Shown: positions 23,337-36,100, counted from the stretch's first letter. The stretch is 64,000 nt of DNA from Lolium rigidum (GCF_022539505.1 NC_061513.1:345541617-345605616), one strand, 5' to 3'. The notes: generated by a model from the sequence alone, not told the origin. Numbers and translations are program-made.

Positions 23337-25865
23337 AGCATCCCCAAGCTTAGGTTCCTACTCGCCCTCGAGTAGGTAAACGATAACAAAGATAATTTCT
23401 GAAGTGACATGCTATCATAATCATATCAATACTATTGTAAAGCATATGAGATGAATGCAGCGATTCGAAGCAGTGGTGAAGATAATGAGTAAACAAATGA
23501 ATCATATAGCAAAGACTTTTCATGAATAATACTTTCAAGACAAGCATCAATAAGACTTGCATAAGAGTTACTCATAAAGCAATAAATTGAAAGTAAAGGC
23601 ATTGAAGCAACACAAAGAAGATATAAGTTTCAGCAGTTGCTTTCAACTTCAACATATATATCTCATGGATAATTGTCAACACAAAGTAATATAACAAGTG
23701 CAATAGGTAAACATGTAAGAATCAATGCACACAGTTCACACAAGTGTTTGCTTCTGAGATAGAAGGAATAGGTAAACTGACTCAACAATAAAGTAGAAGA
23801 TAGGCCCGGGAAGCATGGATTACTATATTTGTGCTAGAGCTTTTCATTTTGAAAACATAGAAACAATTTTGTCAATGGTAGTAATAAATCATATGTGTTA
23901 TGTATAAGATATCCTATAAGTTGCAAGCCTCATGCATAGTATACCAATAGTGCTTGCACCTTGTCCTAATTAGCTTGGATGAACATGGATTATCATTGCA
24001 TAACATATGTTTCAACCAAGTGTCACAAAGGGGTACCTCTATGCCGCCTGTACAAAGGTCTAAGGAGAAATCTCGCATTGGATTTCTCGCTTTTGATTAT
24101 TCTCAACTTAGACATCCATACCGGGACAACATAGACAACAGATAATGGACTCCCCTTTAATGCATAAGCATTCAACAACAGATATTCTCATAAGAGATTG
24201 AGGTTTAATTGTCCAAACTGAAACTTCCACCATGAATCATGGTTTTAGTTAGCGGCCCAATGTTCTTCTCTAACAATATGCATACTCAAACCATTTGATC
24301 ATGAAAATTGCCCTTACTTCAGACAAGACGAACATGCATAGCAACTCACATGATATTCAACAAAGGTAAAAGTTGATGGCGTCCCCGAAACATGGTTACC
24401 GCTCAACAAGCAACTTATTAAGAAATAAGACACATAAGTACATATTCTTCACCACAATAGTTTTTAAGGCTATTTTTCCCATGAGCTATATATTGCAAAG
24501 ACAAAGGATAGAATTTTAAAGGTAGCACTCAAGTAATGTACTTTGGAATGGCGGAGAAATACCATGTAGTAGGTAGGTATGGTGGACACAAATGGCATAG
24601 TTTTTGGCTCAAGGATTTGGATGCACGAGAAGAATTCCTCTCAATACAAGGCTAGGCTAGCAAGGCTGTTTGAAGCAAACTCAAGTATAAAACGGTGCAG
24701 CAAGACTAACATATGAACATATTGTAAGCATTATAAGACTTTACATTGTCTCCTTGTTGTTCAAACACCTTAACCAGAAAATATCTAGACTATAGAGACC
24801 AATTATGCAAACCAAATTTTAACAAGCTCTATGTAGTTCTTCATTAATAGGTACAAAGTACATGATGCAAGAGCTTAAACATGATCTATATGAGCACAAC
24901 AATTGCCAAGTATCAAATTATTCAAGACATTATACCAATTACCACATGCGGCATTTTCTGTTTCCAACCATATAACAATGAACGAAGTAGTTCACCCTTC
25001 GCCATGAACATTAAGAATAAAGCTAAGAACATATGTGTTCATACGAAACAGCGGAGCGTGTCTCTCGCCCAAACAAAGAATGCTAGGATCCGAATTTACT
25101 CAAACAAAAACAAAAACAAACAGACGCTCCAAGTAAAGCACATAAGATGTGACGGAATAAAAATATAGTTTCACTAGAGGTGACCTGATAAGTTGTCGAT
25201 GAAGAAGGGATGCCTTGGGCATCCCCAAGCTTAGATGCTTGAGTCTTCTTAAAATATGCAGGGATGAACCACGGGGGCATCCCCAAGCTTAGACTTTTCA
25301 CTCTTCTTGATCATATTGTATCATCCTCCTCTCTTGACCCTTGAAAACTTCCTCCACACCAAACTCAAAACAAACTCATTAGTGGATTAGTGCATAATTG
25401 AAAATTCATGTATTCAGAGGTGACATAATCATTCTTAACACTTCTGGACATTGCACAAAGCTACTGAAAGTTAATGGAACAAAGAAATCCATCAAACATA
25501 GCAAAACAGGCAATGCGAAACAAAAGGCAGAATCTGTCCAAAACGAACTGATCCGTAAAGACAAATTTTTTAGAGGCACCAGACTTGCTCAGATGAAAAT
25601 GCTAAAATTTAATGAAAGTTGCGTACATATCTGAGGATCACGCACGTAAATTGGAAGATTTTTCTAAATTTTCTACAGAAGGGGCGGCTCAATTTCGTGA
25701 CAGCAAGAAATCTGTTCCTGCGCAGTAATCCAAATCTAGTATTGACTTTACTATCAAAGACTTTACTTGGCACAACAATGCAATAAAATAAAGATAAGGA
25801 GAGGTTGTTACAGTAGTAACAACTTCCAAGACTCAAATATAAAATAAAAGTGCAGAAGTAAAATA
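23337..25865 (-). other. 3' noncoding region of element H
   Basis: No ORF that I can support. Colinear with the 3' regions of A and C, including the gcatccccaagctt blocks near 25219 and 25279. Confidence 0.6.
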
Positions 25866-25930
25866 ATGGGTTGTCTCCCATAAGCGCTTTTCTTTAACGC
25901 CTTTCAGCTAGGCGCAGAAAGTGTGTATCA
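25866..25930 (-). repeat. Conserved post-coding block, copy in element H
   Basis: Third copy of the block seen at 3021-3083 and 12825-12889, again starting at the stop codon of the last ORF. Confidence 0.7.
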
Positions 25931-26317
25931 AGTATTGTCAAGAGATGAAGCATTGACATTCTTACCAGGGGCTTTGCGCATACCTTTCTTACTCTTATTC
26001 TTACTCTTTGGTTTAGGGAATATGTGCCCGTATCCAGGTATCGAGGAATTTAGAGTGCCCTTCCCCACATCTATGATTGCTCCCAAGAGTTTCAGCAGGG
26101 ATCTTCCAAGTGTGATTTGTCCTGTCCCTACACATTCAATAACGAGGTAATTAGTGGATACCGTTCTTCCAAGAAGGGTTGTGAACACTCCTTCAGCTAT
26201 TCCTTTAGGAATTATAACAGAGTTATCAGTAAGAGTTATTCCTTCTCCACCTTCAGTAAGTCCCCAAAGTGTCAAAGATTCATAAATACTTTCAGGCATA
26301 AGGCAAAATTCAGTCAA
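25928..26317 (-). pseudogene. Protease-like C-terminal ORF of element H
   Basis: The 129-codon frame contains GQITLGRSLLKLLGAIIDVG, the C-terminal half of an Athila/Gypsy aspartic protease (hydrophobic-x-LGR motif), then a Lys-rich tail (KPKSKNKSKKGMRK) and the family tail SSLDNT. The catalytic Asp segment is absent. It overlaps the upstream ORF by 8 bases in another frame, so it is either the product of an internal deletion or needs frameshifting. Confidence 0.6.
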
Positions 26318-26765
26318 TAGTAACTTTAATAGTAGGGTCCCACATTGAAGGTTCAGAGTTTATTGGAACATAATCAAAATGCTCACGAATCCGACTATAC
26401 CCTTCTTTTAAGCAAGATACATTTGTCTCTAGAGTTTTTAATCTATTATAAATGCTAACAAGAGATGGATCAAAATTATTAGCGGAGCTAGATGATGTAA
26501 CCAATTTTTTTATGGCATTAAAAGCTTGATCCCCATCACAGTGAAGGAAATCTCCTCCCACTACAGCATCCAAGGCATATCTATAGCGAAGAATAAGCCC
26601 ACAATAAAAGTTACAAAGAAGCAAACTTAGGGTCATTTTAGGTTCAGTTTTACTATAAGAATCAAAAATTCTAGACCAAGCTTCTTTAAAACTCTCTTCA
26701 CCACCTTGTTTAAAAGTGAAGATCGATTCCTCAGGTGATAGAGTAACCACTACAGGACTAGTCAT
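26310..26765 (-). CDS. Gag-like ORF of element H
   Basis: The ATG at 26765 starts MTSPVVVTLSPEESIFTFK. The 151-aa frame matches the element B ORF (9396-9708) along its length: EESFKEAWSRIF, KMTLSLLLCNFY, GGDFLHCDGDQAFNAIKKLV. It ends IREHFDYVPIN...KVTID. Such ORFs precede the protease in these elements and probably serve as a structural protein. No named domain recognised. An upstream in-frame ATG at 26789 is less likely, as B starts at the equivalent of 26765. Confidence 0.6.
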   Translation of the reverse strand: MTSPVVVTLSPEESIFTFKQGGEESFKEAWSRIFDSYSKTEPKMTLSLLLCNFYCGLILRYRYALDAVVGGDFLHCDGDQAFNAIKKLVTSSSSANNFDPSLVSIYNRLKTLETNVSCLKEGYSRIREHFDYVPINSEPSMWDPTIKVTID

Positions 26766-26976
26766 GATAATAAAATAAAGTAAATGCAAGTAACAATTTT
26801 TTTTGTGTTTTTAATATGGAGAACAAGACAGTAAATAAAGTAAAACTAGCAACTAATTTTTTTTTTGTGTTTTTGATATAAGAGCAAACAAAGCAGTAAA
26901 TAAAGTAAAACAAAGCAAGACAAAAACAAAGTAAATAGATTGGATGTGAGAGACTCCCCTTGCAGCGTGTCTTGAT

Positions 26977-26996
26977 CTCCCCGGCAACGGCGCCCG
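26977..26996 (-). other. Primer-binding site of element H
   Basis: The minus strand reads gggcgccgttgccggggag, the tRNA-Asp type, about 10 bases from the LTR end. Confidence 0.7.
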
Positions 26997-27005
26997 AAAA
27001 ATCCT

Positions 27006-28613
27006 TGCTGTTGGCGTGGTAGTAGTTAACACACGTCCGTTGGGAACCCCAAGAAGAAGGTGTGATGCGTACAGCAGCGAGTTTTCCCTCAGTATGAAAC
27101 CAAGGTTATCGAACCAGTAGGAGTCAAGGAACACGTGAAAGTTGTTGGTGACGGAGTGTAGTGCGGCAAAACACCAGGGATTCCGGCGCCAACGTGGAAC
27201 CTGCACAACACAATCAAAGTACTTTGCCCCAACGTAACAGTGAGGTTGTCAATCTCACCGGCTTGCTGTAAACAAAGGATTAGATGTATAGTGTGGAAGA
27301 TGATGTTTGTTTGCGAAGAACAGTAAAGAACAAGTATTGCAGTAGATTGTATTTCAGATGTTAAGAATGGACCAGGGTCCACAGTTCACTAGTGGTGTCT
27401 CTCCGATAAGAAATAGCGTGTTGGGTGAACAAATTACAGTTGGGCAATTGACAAATAAAGAAGGCATAACAATGCACATACATATATCATGATGAGTACT
27501 ATGAGATTTAATCAGGGCATTACGATAAAGTACATAGACCGCTATCCGAGCATGCATCTATGCCTAAAAAGTCCACCTTCGGAGTTATCATCCGAACCCC
27601 TTCCGATATTAAGTTGCAAACAACAGACTATTGCATTAAGTATGGTGCGTAATGTAATCAACACAAATATCCTTAGACAAAGCATCGATGTTTTATCCCT
27701 AGTGGCAACAGCACATCCACAACCTTAGAACTTTCTGTCACTATCCCAGATTCAATGGAGGCATGAACCCACTATCGAGCATAAATACTCCCTCTTGGAG
27801 TCACAAGTATCAACTTGGCCAGAGCCTCTACTAGCAACGGAGAGCATGCAAGAACATAAACAACATATATGATAGATTGATAATCAACTTGACATAGTAT
27901 TCAATATTCATCGGATCCCAACAAACACAACATGTAGCATTACAAATAGATGATCTTGATCATGATAGGCAGCTCACAAGATCTAACATGATAGCACAAT
28001 GAGGAGAAGACAACCATCTAGCTACTGCTATGGACCCATAGTCCATGGGTGAACTACTCACACATCGATCCGGAGGCGATCATGGTGATGAAGAGACCTC
28101 CGGGAGATGATTCCCCTCTCCGGCAGGGTGCCGGAGGCGATCTCCTGAATCCCCCGAGATGGGATTGGCGGCGGCGGCGTCTCTGGAAGGTTTTCCGTAT
28201 CGTGGCTCTCGGTACTGGGGTATTCGCGACGAAGGCTTTAAGTAGGCGGAAGGGCAGAGTCGGGGGCGTCACGAGGGACCCACACGCTAGGGCCGCACGG
28301 CCAGGGCCTGGGCCGCGCCGCCCTAGTGTGGCGTCGCCTCGTCGCCCCACTTCGTATCTCCCTCGGTCTTCTGGAAGCTTCGTGGAAAAATAAGACCCTG
28401 GGCGTTGATTTCGTCCAATTCCGAGAATATTTCCTTACTAGGATTTCGAAACCAAAAAACAGCGAGAAAACAGAATCGGCTCTTCGGCATCTCGTCAATA
28501 GGTTAGTGCCGGAAAATGCATAATAATGACATATAATGTGTATAAAACATGTGAGTATCATCATAAAAGTAGCATGGAACATAAGAAATTATAGATACGT
28601 TTGGGACGTATCA
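27006..28613 (-). repeat. 5' LTR of element H (1608 bp)
   Basis: Nearly the same length as 21730-23336 and bounded by the same termini. Right flank is TSD atgct. Confidence 0.9.
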
Positions 28614-28618
28614 ATGCT

Positions 28619-29401
28619 TGCAACCGTGTATAGACTCAAGTTGTACTACTCGAATATTTTTCTTCTGCCGATGTTTCCCACAAACTACCATGGTCAACCG
28701 ATATGTTTTTATATAGGGTCTTCAATTCCTTCAAGTAAGATCACGTTTGTTGGTAGTACGTAAAGGATGTTGAGTAACGCGCCCAGCCTTACTCGATAAA
28801 TCGATGCTGGTTAACTGCCAAATGGCAACACAACGCTACTCTACACAGAATCAAGTCCCCGGGCATGATCCTGGATTTTTTGATTCCTTCGGGTCCATAA
28901 TTTCTATCGGGTGCGCGGAAAGCGCTCCCGATGGGAGTAGCCCTCGAGTCTAGGCACGGGTGCTTGCTACCGCGCTCAAGTTGCACTACTCGAATGTGGT
29001 ATACTTTTTCAGATGCTTCATGAGGAGTCAATACTTTTGATGACATCATTGATGACATAGCCACTGTGGTGGTTTGATTGACATGACATGACCTGACGTG
29101 CCCACCCTACTTCTGCGCGGTCAGTTAGGAATTGACTAGTGCTTGTGCATTGACCGAGGTGTCTCCTCGATTCCCGCGCATAGTGGGAGTAAAGGGCCGC
29201 CGGTTTTATCTCTCCTTCTGGATACGTGTACTGCTGGATCCTCGCCCATCTTCCCACGATCACCAAAGTAACGGCCATGATCTCCAAGCATTCCCCGTTA
29301 TAAATAGGGAACCCTTTCTTGTTTTCACTTTTTATGCCTCCGTACTGCTCATCTTCTTTCTTGACTCCTCCTTGCTATTGCTTCTGCCTTCAAGAGCTCA
29401 G
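28619..29401 (-). other. 3' noncoding DNA of element F between H and solo LTR I
   Basis: Holds a second copy of the block with ctcccgatgggag (about 28930-28942), and near-repeats of 'ctcaagttgtactactcgaat' type sequence at 28632 and 28977. No gene recognised. The sequence from 29397 ctcag is the left TSD of I. Confidence 0.55.
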
Positions 29402-30996
29402 TGATGCGTGTAGTTGACACGTCCGTTGGGAACCCCAAGAGGAAGGTGTGATGCGCACAGCAGCAAGTTTCCCTCAGTAAGAAACCAAGGTTTATCGAAC
29501 CAGTAGGAGTCAAGGAACACGTGAAGGTTGTTGGTGGCGGAGTGTAGTGCGGCGCAACACCAGGGATTCCGGCGCCAACGTGGAACCTGCACAACACAAT
29601 CAAAGTACTTTGCCCCAACGTAACAGTGAGGTTGTCAATCTCACCGGCTTGCTTCGTAAACAAAGGATTAGATGTATAGTGTGGATGATGATGATTGTTT
29701 GCGAAGAACAGTAAAGAACAATTGCGAGTAGATTGTATTTCAGATGTAAAGAATAGGATCGGGGTCCACGGTTCACTAGTGGTGTCTCTCCCATAAGATA
29801 AACGAGATGTTGGGTGAACAAATTACGGTTGGGCAATTGACAAATAAAGAAGGCATAACAATGCACATACATATATCACGATGAGTACTATGAGATTTAA
29901 TCAGGGCATTACGACAAAGTACATAGACCGCTATCCGACATGCATCTATGCCTAAAAAGTCCACCTTCGAAGTTATCATCCGAACCCCTCCGGTATTAAG
30001 TTGCAAACAACGGACAATTGCATTAAGTATGGTGCGTAATGTAATCAACACAAATATCCTTAGACAAAGCATCGATGTTTTATCCCTAGTGGCAACAACA
30101 CATCCACAACCTTAGAACTTTCCGTCACCGTCCCGATTTAATGGAGGCATGAACCCACTATCGAGCATAAATACTCCCTCTTGGAGTCACAAGTATCAAC
30201 TTGGCCAGAGCCTCTACTAGCAACGGAGAGCATGCAAGAACATAAATAACATATATGATAGATTGATAATCAACTTGACATAGTATTCAATATTCATCGG
30301 ATCCCAACAAACACAACATGTAGGATTACAAATAGATGATCTTGATCATGATAAGCAGCTCACAAGATCTAACATGATAGCACAATGAGGAGAAGACAAC
30401 CATCTAGCTACTGCTATGGACCCATAGTCCAGGGGTGGACTACTCACACATCGATCCGGAGGCGATCATGGCGATGAAGAGACCTCCGGGAGATGATTCC
30501 CTCTCTGGCAGGGTGCCGGAGGCGATCTCCTGAATCCCCCGAGATGGGATTGGCGGCGGCGGCGTCTCTGGAAGGTTTTCCGTATCGTGGCTCTCGGTAC
30601 AGGGGGTTTCGCGACGAAGGCTTTAAGTAGGCGGAAGGGCAGGTCAAGGGGCGTCACGAGGGGCCCACACAACAGGCCGGCGCGGCCAAGGCCTGGGCCG
30701 CGCCGCCCTAGCGTGGCATCTCCTCGTCGCCCCACTTCGTTTCCCTTTCGGACTTCTGGAAGCTTCGTGGAAAAATAAGCACCTGGGCGTTGATTTCGTC
30801 CAATTCCGAGAATATTTCCTTACTAGGATTTCTAAAACCAAAAACAGCAGAAAACGACAGAATCGGCTCTTCGGCATCTCATCAATAGGTTAGTGCCGGA
30901 AAATGCATATGACATATAATGTGTATAAAACATGTGAGTATCATCAATAAAGTAGCATGGAACATAAGAAATTATAGATACGTTTGGGACGTATCA
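29402..30996 (-). mobile_element. Solo LTR I (Athila type, 1595 bp) inside F
   Basis: A single LTR, tgatgcgtgtag to gggacgtatca on the plus strand, of the C subfamily. It is flanked by a perfect TSD ctcag (29397-29401 and 30997-31001). No internal region is present, so it results from LTR-LTR recombination. Confidence 0.9.
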
Positions 30997-31001
30997 CTCA
31001 G

Positions 31002-34000
31002 CTGCCCTGGGCAATAAGAAGGGAACCGCTGGCTCAAGTGCTACCGCAGGCGCAGCCAGAGTTGGCCTTGATTGGTGCGCTTCCACCATCTCTAAGCGTA
31101 AAGAGAATAGATGAGGTCACTTGGCCTCATCTCATCTGCCGAATCTGACTACCTTCATCCAGGTTCTTCCTCCCGCCCAAGGCCTCCAAAGGGCTTTACT
31201 GTTATGTTTGCTGCTTTTCTGTTTCGCGGACTTTCTCTCCCCGCCCATGAGTTTCTTTGTTCTCTCCTTTTCTTCTACGGGATTCAACTCTGGCAGCTGA
31301 CTCCCAATTCCATTCTCCACCGTTCCATCTTTATTACTCTGTGTGAGGCCTTCCTTGGCATTCACCCCCACTGGGGCTTGTGCAGGAAGATTTTCTACGT
31401 CAAGCGCCATAATGGCAATGATGGTCCTCCTGTCATTGGCGGCGTCGGCTTCGTCGTCGGGAAGGAGGTAAATTATTTCGACAACCCAATGAAAGAGTTA
31501 GTTCAAGGCTGGTGACAGAAGTGGTTTCATCTCCGAGATATCCCAGTACCAGGACGGCGCTCCAATTTGCCTCCATTTGAGGATGTCCTCTCTGCAGTGC
31601 TGAAGAAGTCCTGGCGAAACACTTTGACTGCCGAAGAAAGTGCCATCGCTGATCAACTCTACGAAAAGGTCTTGGACCTGAAGAATGCAGAAGGTCTGAC
31701 GATGTGCGGGACTGAGGTGGTTTCAGTGTTTCTAAAGCGTCGGGTGCAACCGCTGATGTCAAGGCCTCATCAGTTATGGATGTATGCTGGCGCGTCGGAT
31801 AAATCAAGGATCAGTTCAACTGACGTATCCGAAGAAGACCTTCGAGATGAAGTGCGGCGCCTAACTCGCCTCATCCAGAAGGACAATATTGTTATGACTT
31901 CAGCTCGCCCTCCCCTCGACCTTAAGCATCTTCTTGCCAAGGTAATTTTACTTGCATTTGTTTCGGATGTTCTTTTTATTTCTGAATCTGAATCTTTTAA
32001 CTTCTTCTATCCACATGCTTCCACCGTTGTTCAGTGTTATCCTCCTACACCCGAAAGTGGGGTAGCTCCAGAAGATGACGATGCTTCGGAAGAGACTGAA
32101 GATGATCAGCATATTTTCGAGGACACGACGACATCCACGGTGGTGAAGCCCCCAATGATGATGCCTTCACTAAATATATGCGACGCGGGAAGATCAATGA
32201 AGATTTGATAGCGACAACAGAATCAAGTCCTAGCGGACAAGATGATGATGCTAAGGCAACTGCTTCCCCTGCTCCTTCTCGCGACACTTCGGCTCCTCAA
32301 CCTTCAAAAAGGCCATCGAGACTCTTCGCAGATGAGAATGACATTGAGTCCATATCGTAAATATCTTTTGGCTCCTTTTCGATTGTATTTCGTTCCTGTT
32401 GTCTTCATTGACTTTCTTTTTGTTCAGCTCTGAGGATGACAATGAAGTTCCTCTCTCGAAGAGAGCGAAAATATTGAATGAAAAAGCTGAATCTGCAAAA
32501 GAATCGATGCCTAGGGCAGAACAGATGACCACCCCTCCACCACGATCAAGTGTGGCCAAGGTTCCTTTCTCGACGATCATCCCGCCAACGGGTGTCTCCA
32601 ATCCTTCGACTTTGCGTGATCACGTAAGTATCGTTTCTCAACCAACAACAAGCCGTAGTACCTGCTAGCCCCTGAGTCGATAATTGTCATTCTTGAAGGA
32701 GGCAACGTATAGGCTAAGATATACTTGTTATTTGGTTTGACGTAATTTTTCAATTCCTGCGCTGCAGCCAATTTATGCCACAGTTGACGCCGTGGCAGAT
32801 TTTGCCGATCAATTTACTCGTCTAGAATCAGAAAACTCCCAGCTTCGCAAAGCTGTTAAAACTTCGTCTGACCAAGTTCTTGAGGCTAACAAACTAGCAG
32901 CCGAGGCGCAAAGCGAGAATATATGTTTAAAAGACGAACTAACAAAGCTGAAGAAGAAGATGAAAGATGATCAAGAGGCTCGACATAGGGCTTTTCTCGA
33001 AGCTGATGAGAAGGAGGGTGCCCTTCGAGAATCCATCATGAATTTGCTAAGTAAGCCTTCTCCAAAGTTGCAAGACATTTCTTTTGGATACCTTCCTGAT
33101 ATGTTAAAATGTTTTTTTTTTGCATTTTTCCAGGTACTTCCGATATGCCTGTTGATCGTAGAAGCATATTTCGGGTCGATTCGATGTCAGATGCTCTTTC
33201 CTTCGCTACTGAGTCTAGCAACCAGCTCCAAGATCTTTTGAAGAAGACCAAGGGGGCTCTGTCTAAATTATTTTCGATGATGTTCCTGAAGTTGGATCAG
33301 AACAAGACCCTCGGGGAAATGGTGGATACCTTCTTTATCGATTCTTCTGAAGCTGTGGAGGTATTCAAGCGACGCTCTCGTGTTTACGGAGCAGTCCTTA
33401 CTTTTCAGCTTTTGATGGGGCACGGGCTTGGTTCTGAGCTGGAGAATTTATCCAAGGCGATACATGTGGACACCGATAACTGTCTTGTCAACCTCGAACC
33501 TTTTAAGCAATCCTCAGTGTGTGCGCTAATCGACTCCTCAATTTGGTTGACGAGGATAAGAACAAGACTGCAACTGAAGTTGATCCTGGCTCCTCAACAC
33601 AAGCTTGATTAAGTCTGGCCTGCTTGATTCTAGTTGTAACCCAGATACACTCTAGTCTTAACTTGTACTGAATTAATCTGGCTATGTTGCCAATATTTAA
33701 CTTTCTTTTGAATGCCATCATGTCCTTTTATGTATGCTCCCGATGGGAGTTTTCCACCTTTTAACGCCGTTCTATTGAGAAGGTAAAATAAATCATCTTG
33801 TTGCAGATTCCCTCAGCTTCCTCTTGTGTCGACAGTTCTCTAAATTCTTCTGCTATCGATGAATCGGAGCTTGTACGTCGCTTGCGCGATCAAATCTCTC
33901 GGTTGAAAAAAGACATAGCCGGTCTTCATGCCATGACAGCTTTGGTGAAGAAAAAGAGCGAAATCGCTGCCGCGGTTGAACAACATGCTCTAGATCGCCT

Positions 34001-34607
34001 TCGAGTGGCTACCGAAAGCTTGAGTTGTAAGCAATCAATCGCTTCCCTTTCATCTCCACCTGATGCTTTTATTGGAAAACTCTTTAATGACTTTTTTTTG
34101 TCTTCGAAAGTTGTTGCTTCTGATGAATCAGAAGAGAATAGGCGAATCCATGAGAAGATTGCAGTGATGACCGACATTACTCACCTGAAGTGCGAGCTAT
34201 GGTCTAATCAGTCGAAGGTTGCAATAGTGGCGAAGTTTGAGTACCGAGCCAAGAAAGTACACTATTATTTTGACAAGTACTATGCTCATCTCTCCATGTT
34301 ATGGGAAACTATGTTTCCATTAGATCTGGTACCCGAAACTTTGTCCGCTTTGTTCAATCGATTCAAGACTCCATCTAAAGTTCGATCTTTGGTGCATAAA
34401 GAACTTCTTGCTGGAGCCGAGCTTGCACTTGCTTCAGTTTTAGCATGCCATGAGGCCATAGATTTGGAGTCCATAGCTAATACTAATGCAAGATTAGATC
34501 AATACTATCCCATAGCTAGGCATCCTGCCCATATTATTGTTTCTAGGATGGAAGCAAGTACTGAAAGGGTTTTGAAGAATCAGGAAGGTCAAGGGGCCTT
34601 GTCATGA
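31002..34607 (+). pseudogene. Antisense gene of element F (putative gypsy-type transposon/plant-mobile-domain protein)
   Basis: It lies on the plus strand, opposite to gag-pol. The first part (31111-31941) is the 'putative gypsy type transposon' family: PPKGFTVMFAAFLFRGLSLP, LTPNSILHRSIFIT, FLGIHPHWGL, NLPPFEDVLSAV, TMCGTEVVSVFLKRRVQP. A TGA at 31513-31515 interrupts it. The sequence looks spliced: GT at 31942 and AG at 32033-32034, then a Ser/Glu-rich acidic and basic linker (to about 32670). A coiled-coil exon follows (about 32793-33050, LESENSQLRKAV), and further exons to a stop at 34605-34607. Such antisense ORFs between pol and the 3' LTR are known in Tat-lineage elements; their function is unknown. 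Confidence 0.7.
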
Positions 34608-35245
34608 TAACAAAGTTCTGTAAAGAACTTCTCTTGTTTTTAGTAACCTTGCGTTGCAAGGAGTAATACTGCATGTATCTGATGTCCTTTTCTAGGCATT
34701 GTTATGAAATTTTTGAACTTACAAGTCCAGCTTGTAATCCTTTGTCGAGGGCAACTGAGTGATCAGGTCAGTTTGCTCACTCGACGACCCTGTCGTAATT
34801 GCAACTTCGTGCAGAGTCGTTTTGTAAGTTTTGTAAGAGCGACACCCTTCGACTAAACGAGGGATTTAGGCGCTTTATTTTTATTTGGCTTCGTAACACG
34901 GTGCACCGGTATGAGCCTTTTTGTAAGTTGTATTGTTTCCATCTACTGCAACACTCACACAATTATGTGAGGCTTGGATGGGTTTCAGTATATTGATAAT
35001 CATAGCTCCCGGTGGGAGTATTAATTAATTATCAATGCTTCAGAAATTCCTTGTAGCCCCCGAGTAATATCGGGTAAGCTTTATGACGTATAGTTTATCC
35101 TCGGCTCCCAATGGGAGTAGTAGTATTCAAAATAAAAGAAGTCCAAATATTTGTTCGAGTGAATAAGTAATAATGTAATCGCAAAATTTATTCATAATAT
35201 GCAACAGGCTAAGAAGCCTCCGTGTGGCGAAAAAAGAGCGAGTTC
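34608..35245. other. Spacer between the antisense gene and integrase of F
   Basis: No gene seen. Contains three related palindromic motifs, ctcccggtgggag (about 35008), ctcccaatgggag (about 35106), and a 'tagcccccgagtaatatcggg' type stretch near 35053. Confidence 0.5.
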
Positions 35246-36100
35246 TTACACATAAAAGCGTCGCAAGTGTGCAACATTCCAAGGGTTCCTGACATCTTTT
35301 CTCGAGGTGGGATTCTTGAGATGATAAGCTCCTCCTGGTATTATTTCAGTGACGATGAACGGTCCTTCCCATGGAGATTCGAGTTTCAGCGGTCTCTCTT
35401 GCTTCAATCGTAGTACTAGATCACCAACGCTGAAGCTTCGGGTGCGGATCCTTCGGCTGTGATAATTCCGTATCGCCTGCTGATATACGACTGTTCGAGC
35501 CAAGGCGACATCTCGAGCCTCATCAAGAAGATCCACATCGTCTTGTAATGCATGAACAGAGGTTGTCTCTTTATACGCTACCACCCGAGGTGCTTCAAAG
35601 CGGACATCGGCTGGCAAAACTACTTCGGCTCCGTAGACAAGGAAGAATGGAGTATATTGCGTTGACCTATTTTGTGCAGGCCGCAAACTCCAAAGTACTG
35701 ACGGTAACTCCTCGACCCAAGCTCCAGCTACACCCGTAAGGCGCTTTTTTATGGCATCAAAAATTCGGCCATTGATCCTTTCTACTTGCCCATTGGTTTG
35801 AGGATGTGCGACCGAGGAAAATTCGAGTTTGATACCATAAGTGTTACAGAATTGATGGAATTCCCTTGAATCAAAATTGGTTCCATTGTCTGTAATGATG
35901 CTATGAGGTATACCAAAACGGCAAGTAATTCCTTGGAAGAATTTGACTGCAGTTTTGGCCGTCTGATTAGTGACTGGTATAGCCTCGATCCATTTGGTGA
36001 ATTTATCGACTGCTACCAATAGATGAGTATGACCACCAGGCGATGATTTTGGTAGCGGACCTACTTGATCAAGCCCCCACTGTGCGAAAGGCCAGGCCAA
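35246..36100 (-). pseudogene. Gypsy integrase core of element F
   Basis: A 284-codon open frame with the rve core: catalytic D in LLVAVDKFTKWIEA, second D in HSIITDNGTNF, and E in PQTNGQVERINGRI, matching D-D-35-E. The C-terminal part (SFSVGDLVLRL, WEGPFIVTEI, GGAYHL, WNVAHLRRFY) is the usual Gypsy integrase end. The N-terminal HHCC zinc finger is not in this frame, so a break lies near 36100. The enzyme would insert the cDNA into the genome. Confidence 0.8.

Larger units (their letters stand above)
21730..28613 (-). mobile_element. Element H: non-autonomous Athila-lineage retrotransposon inside F (6884 bp)
   Basis: Two full LTRs (21730-23336 and 27006-28613) are flanked by a perfect TSD atgct (21725-21729 and 28614-28618). 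The internal region (23337-27005) has a gag-like ORF and a protease-like ORF only, then 2.6 kb noncoding. The LTR has the same TGATACGTCCCAAACG start as C but a different end (ccaacagca). It shares this end neither with A/B nor with C/I, so it forms a further sub-variant. Confidence 0.9.
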
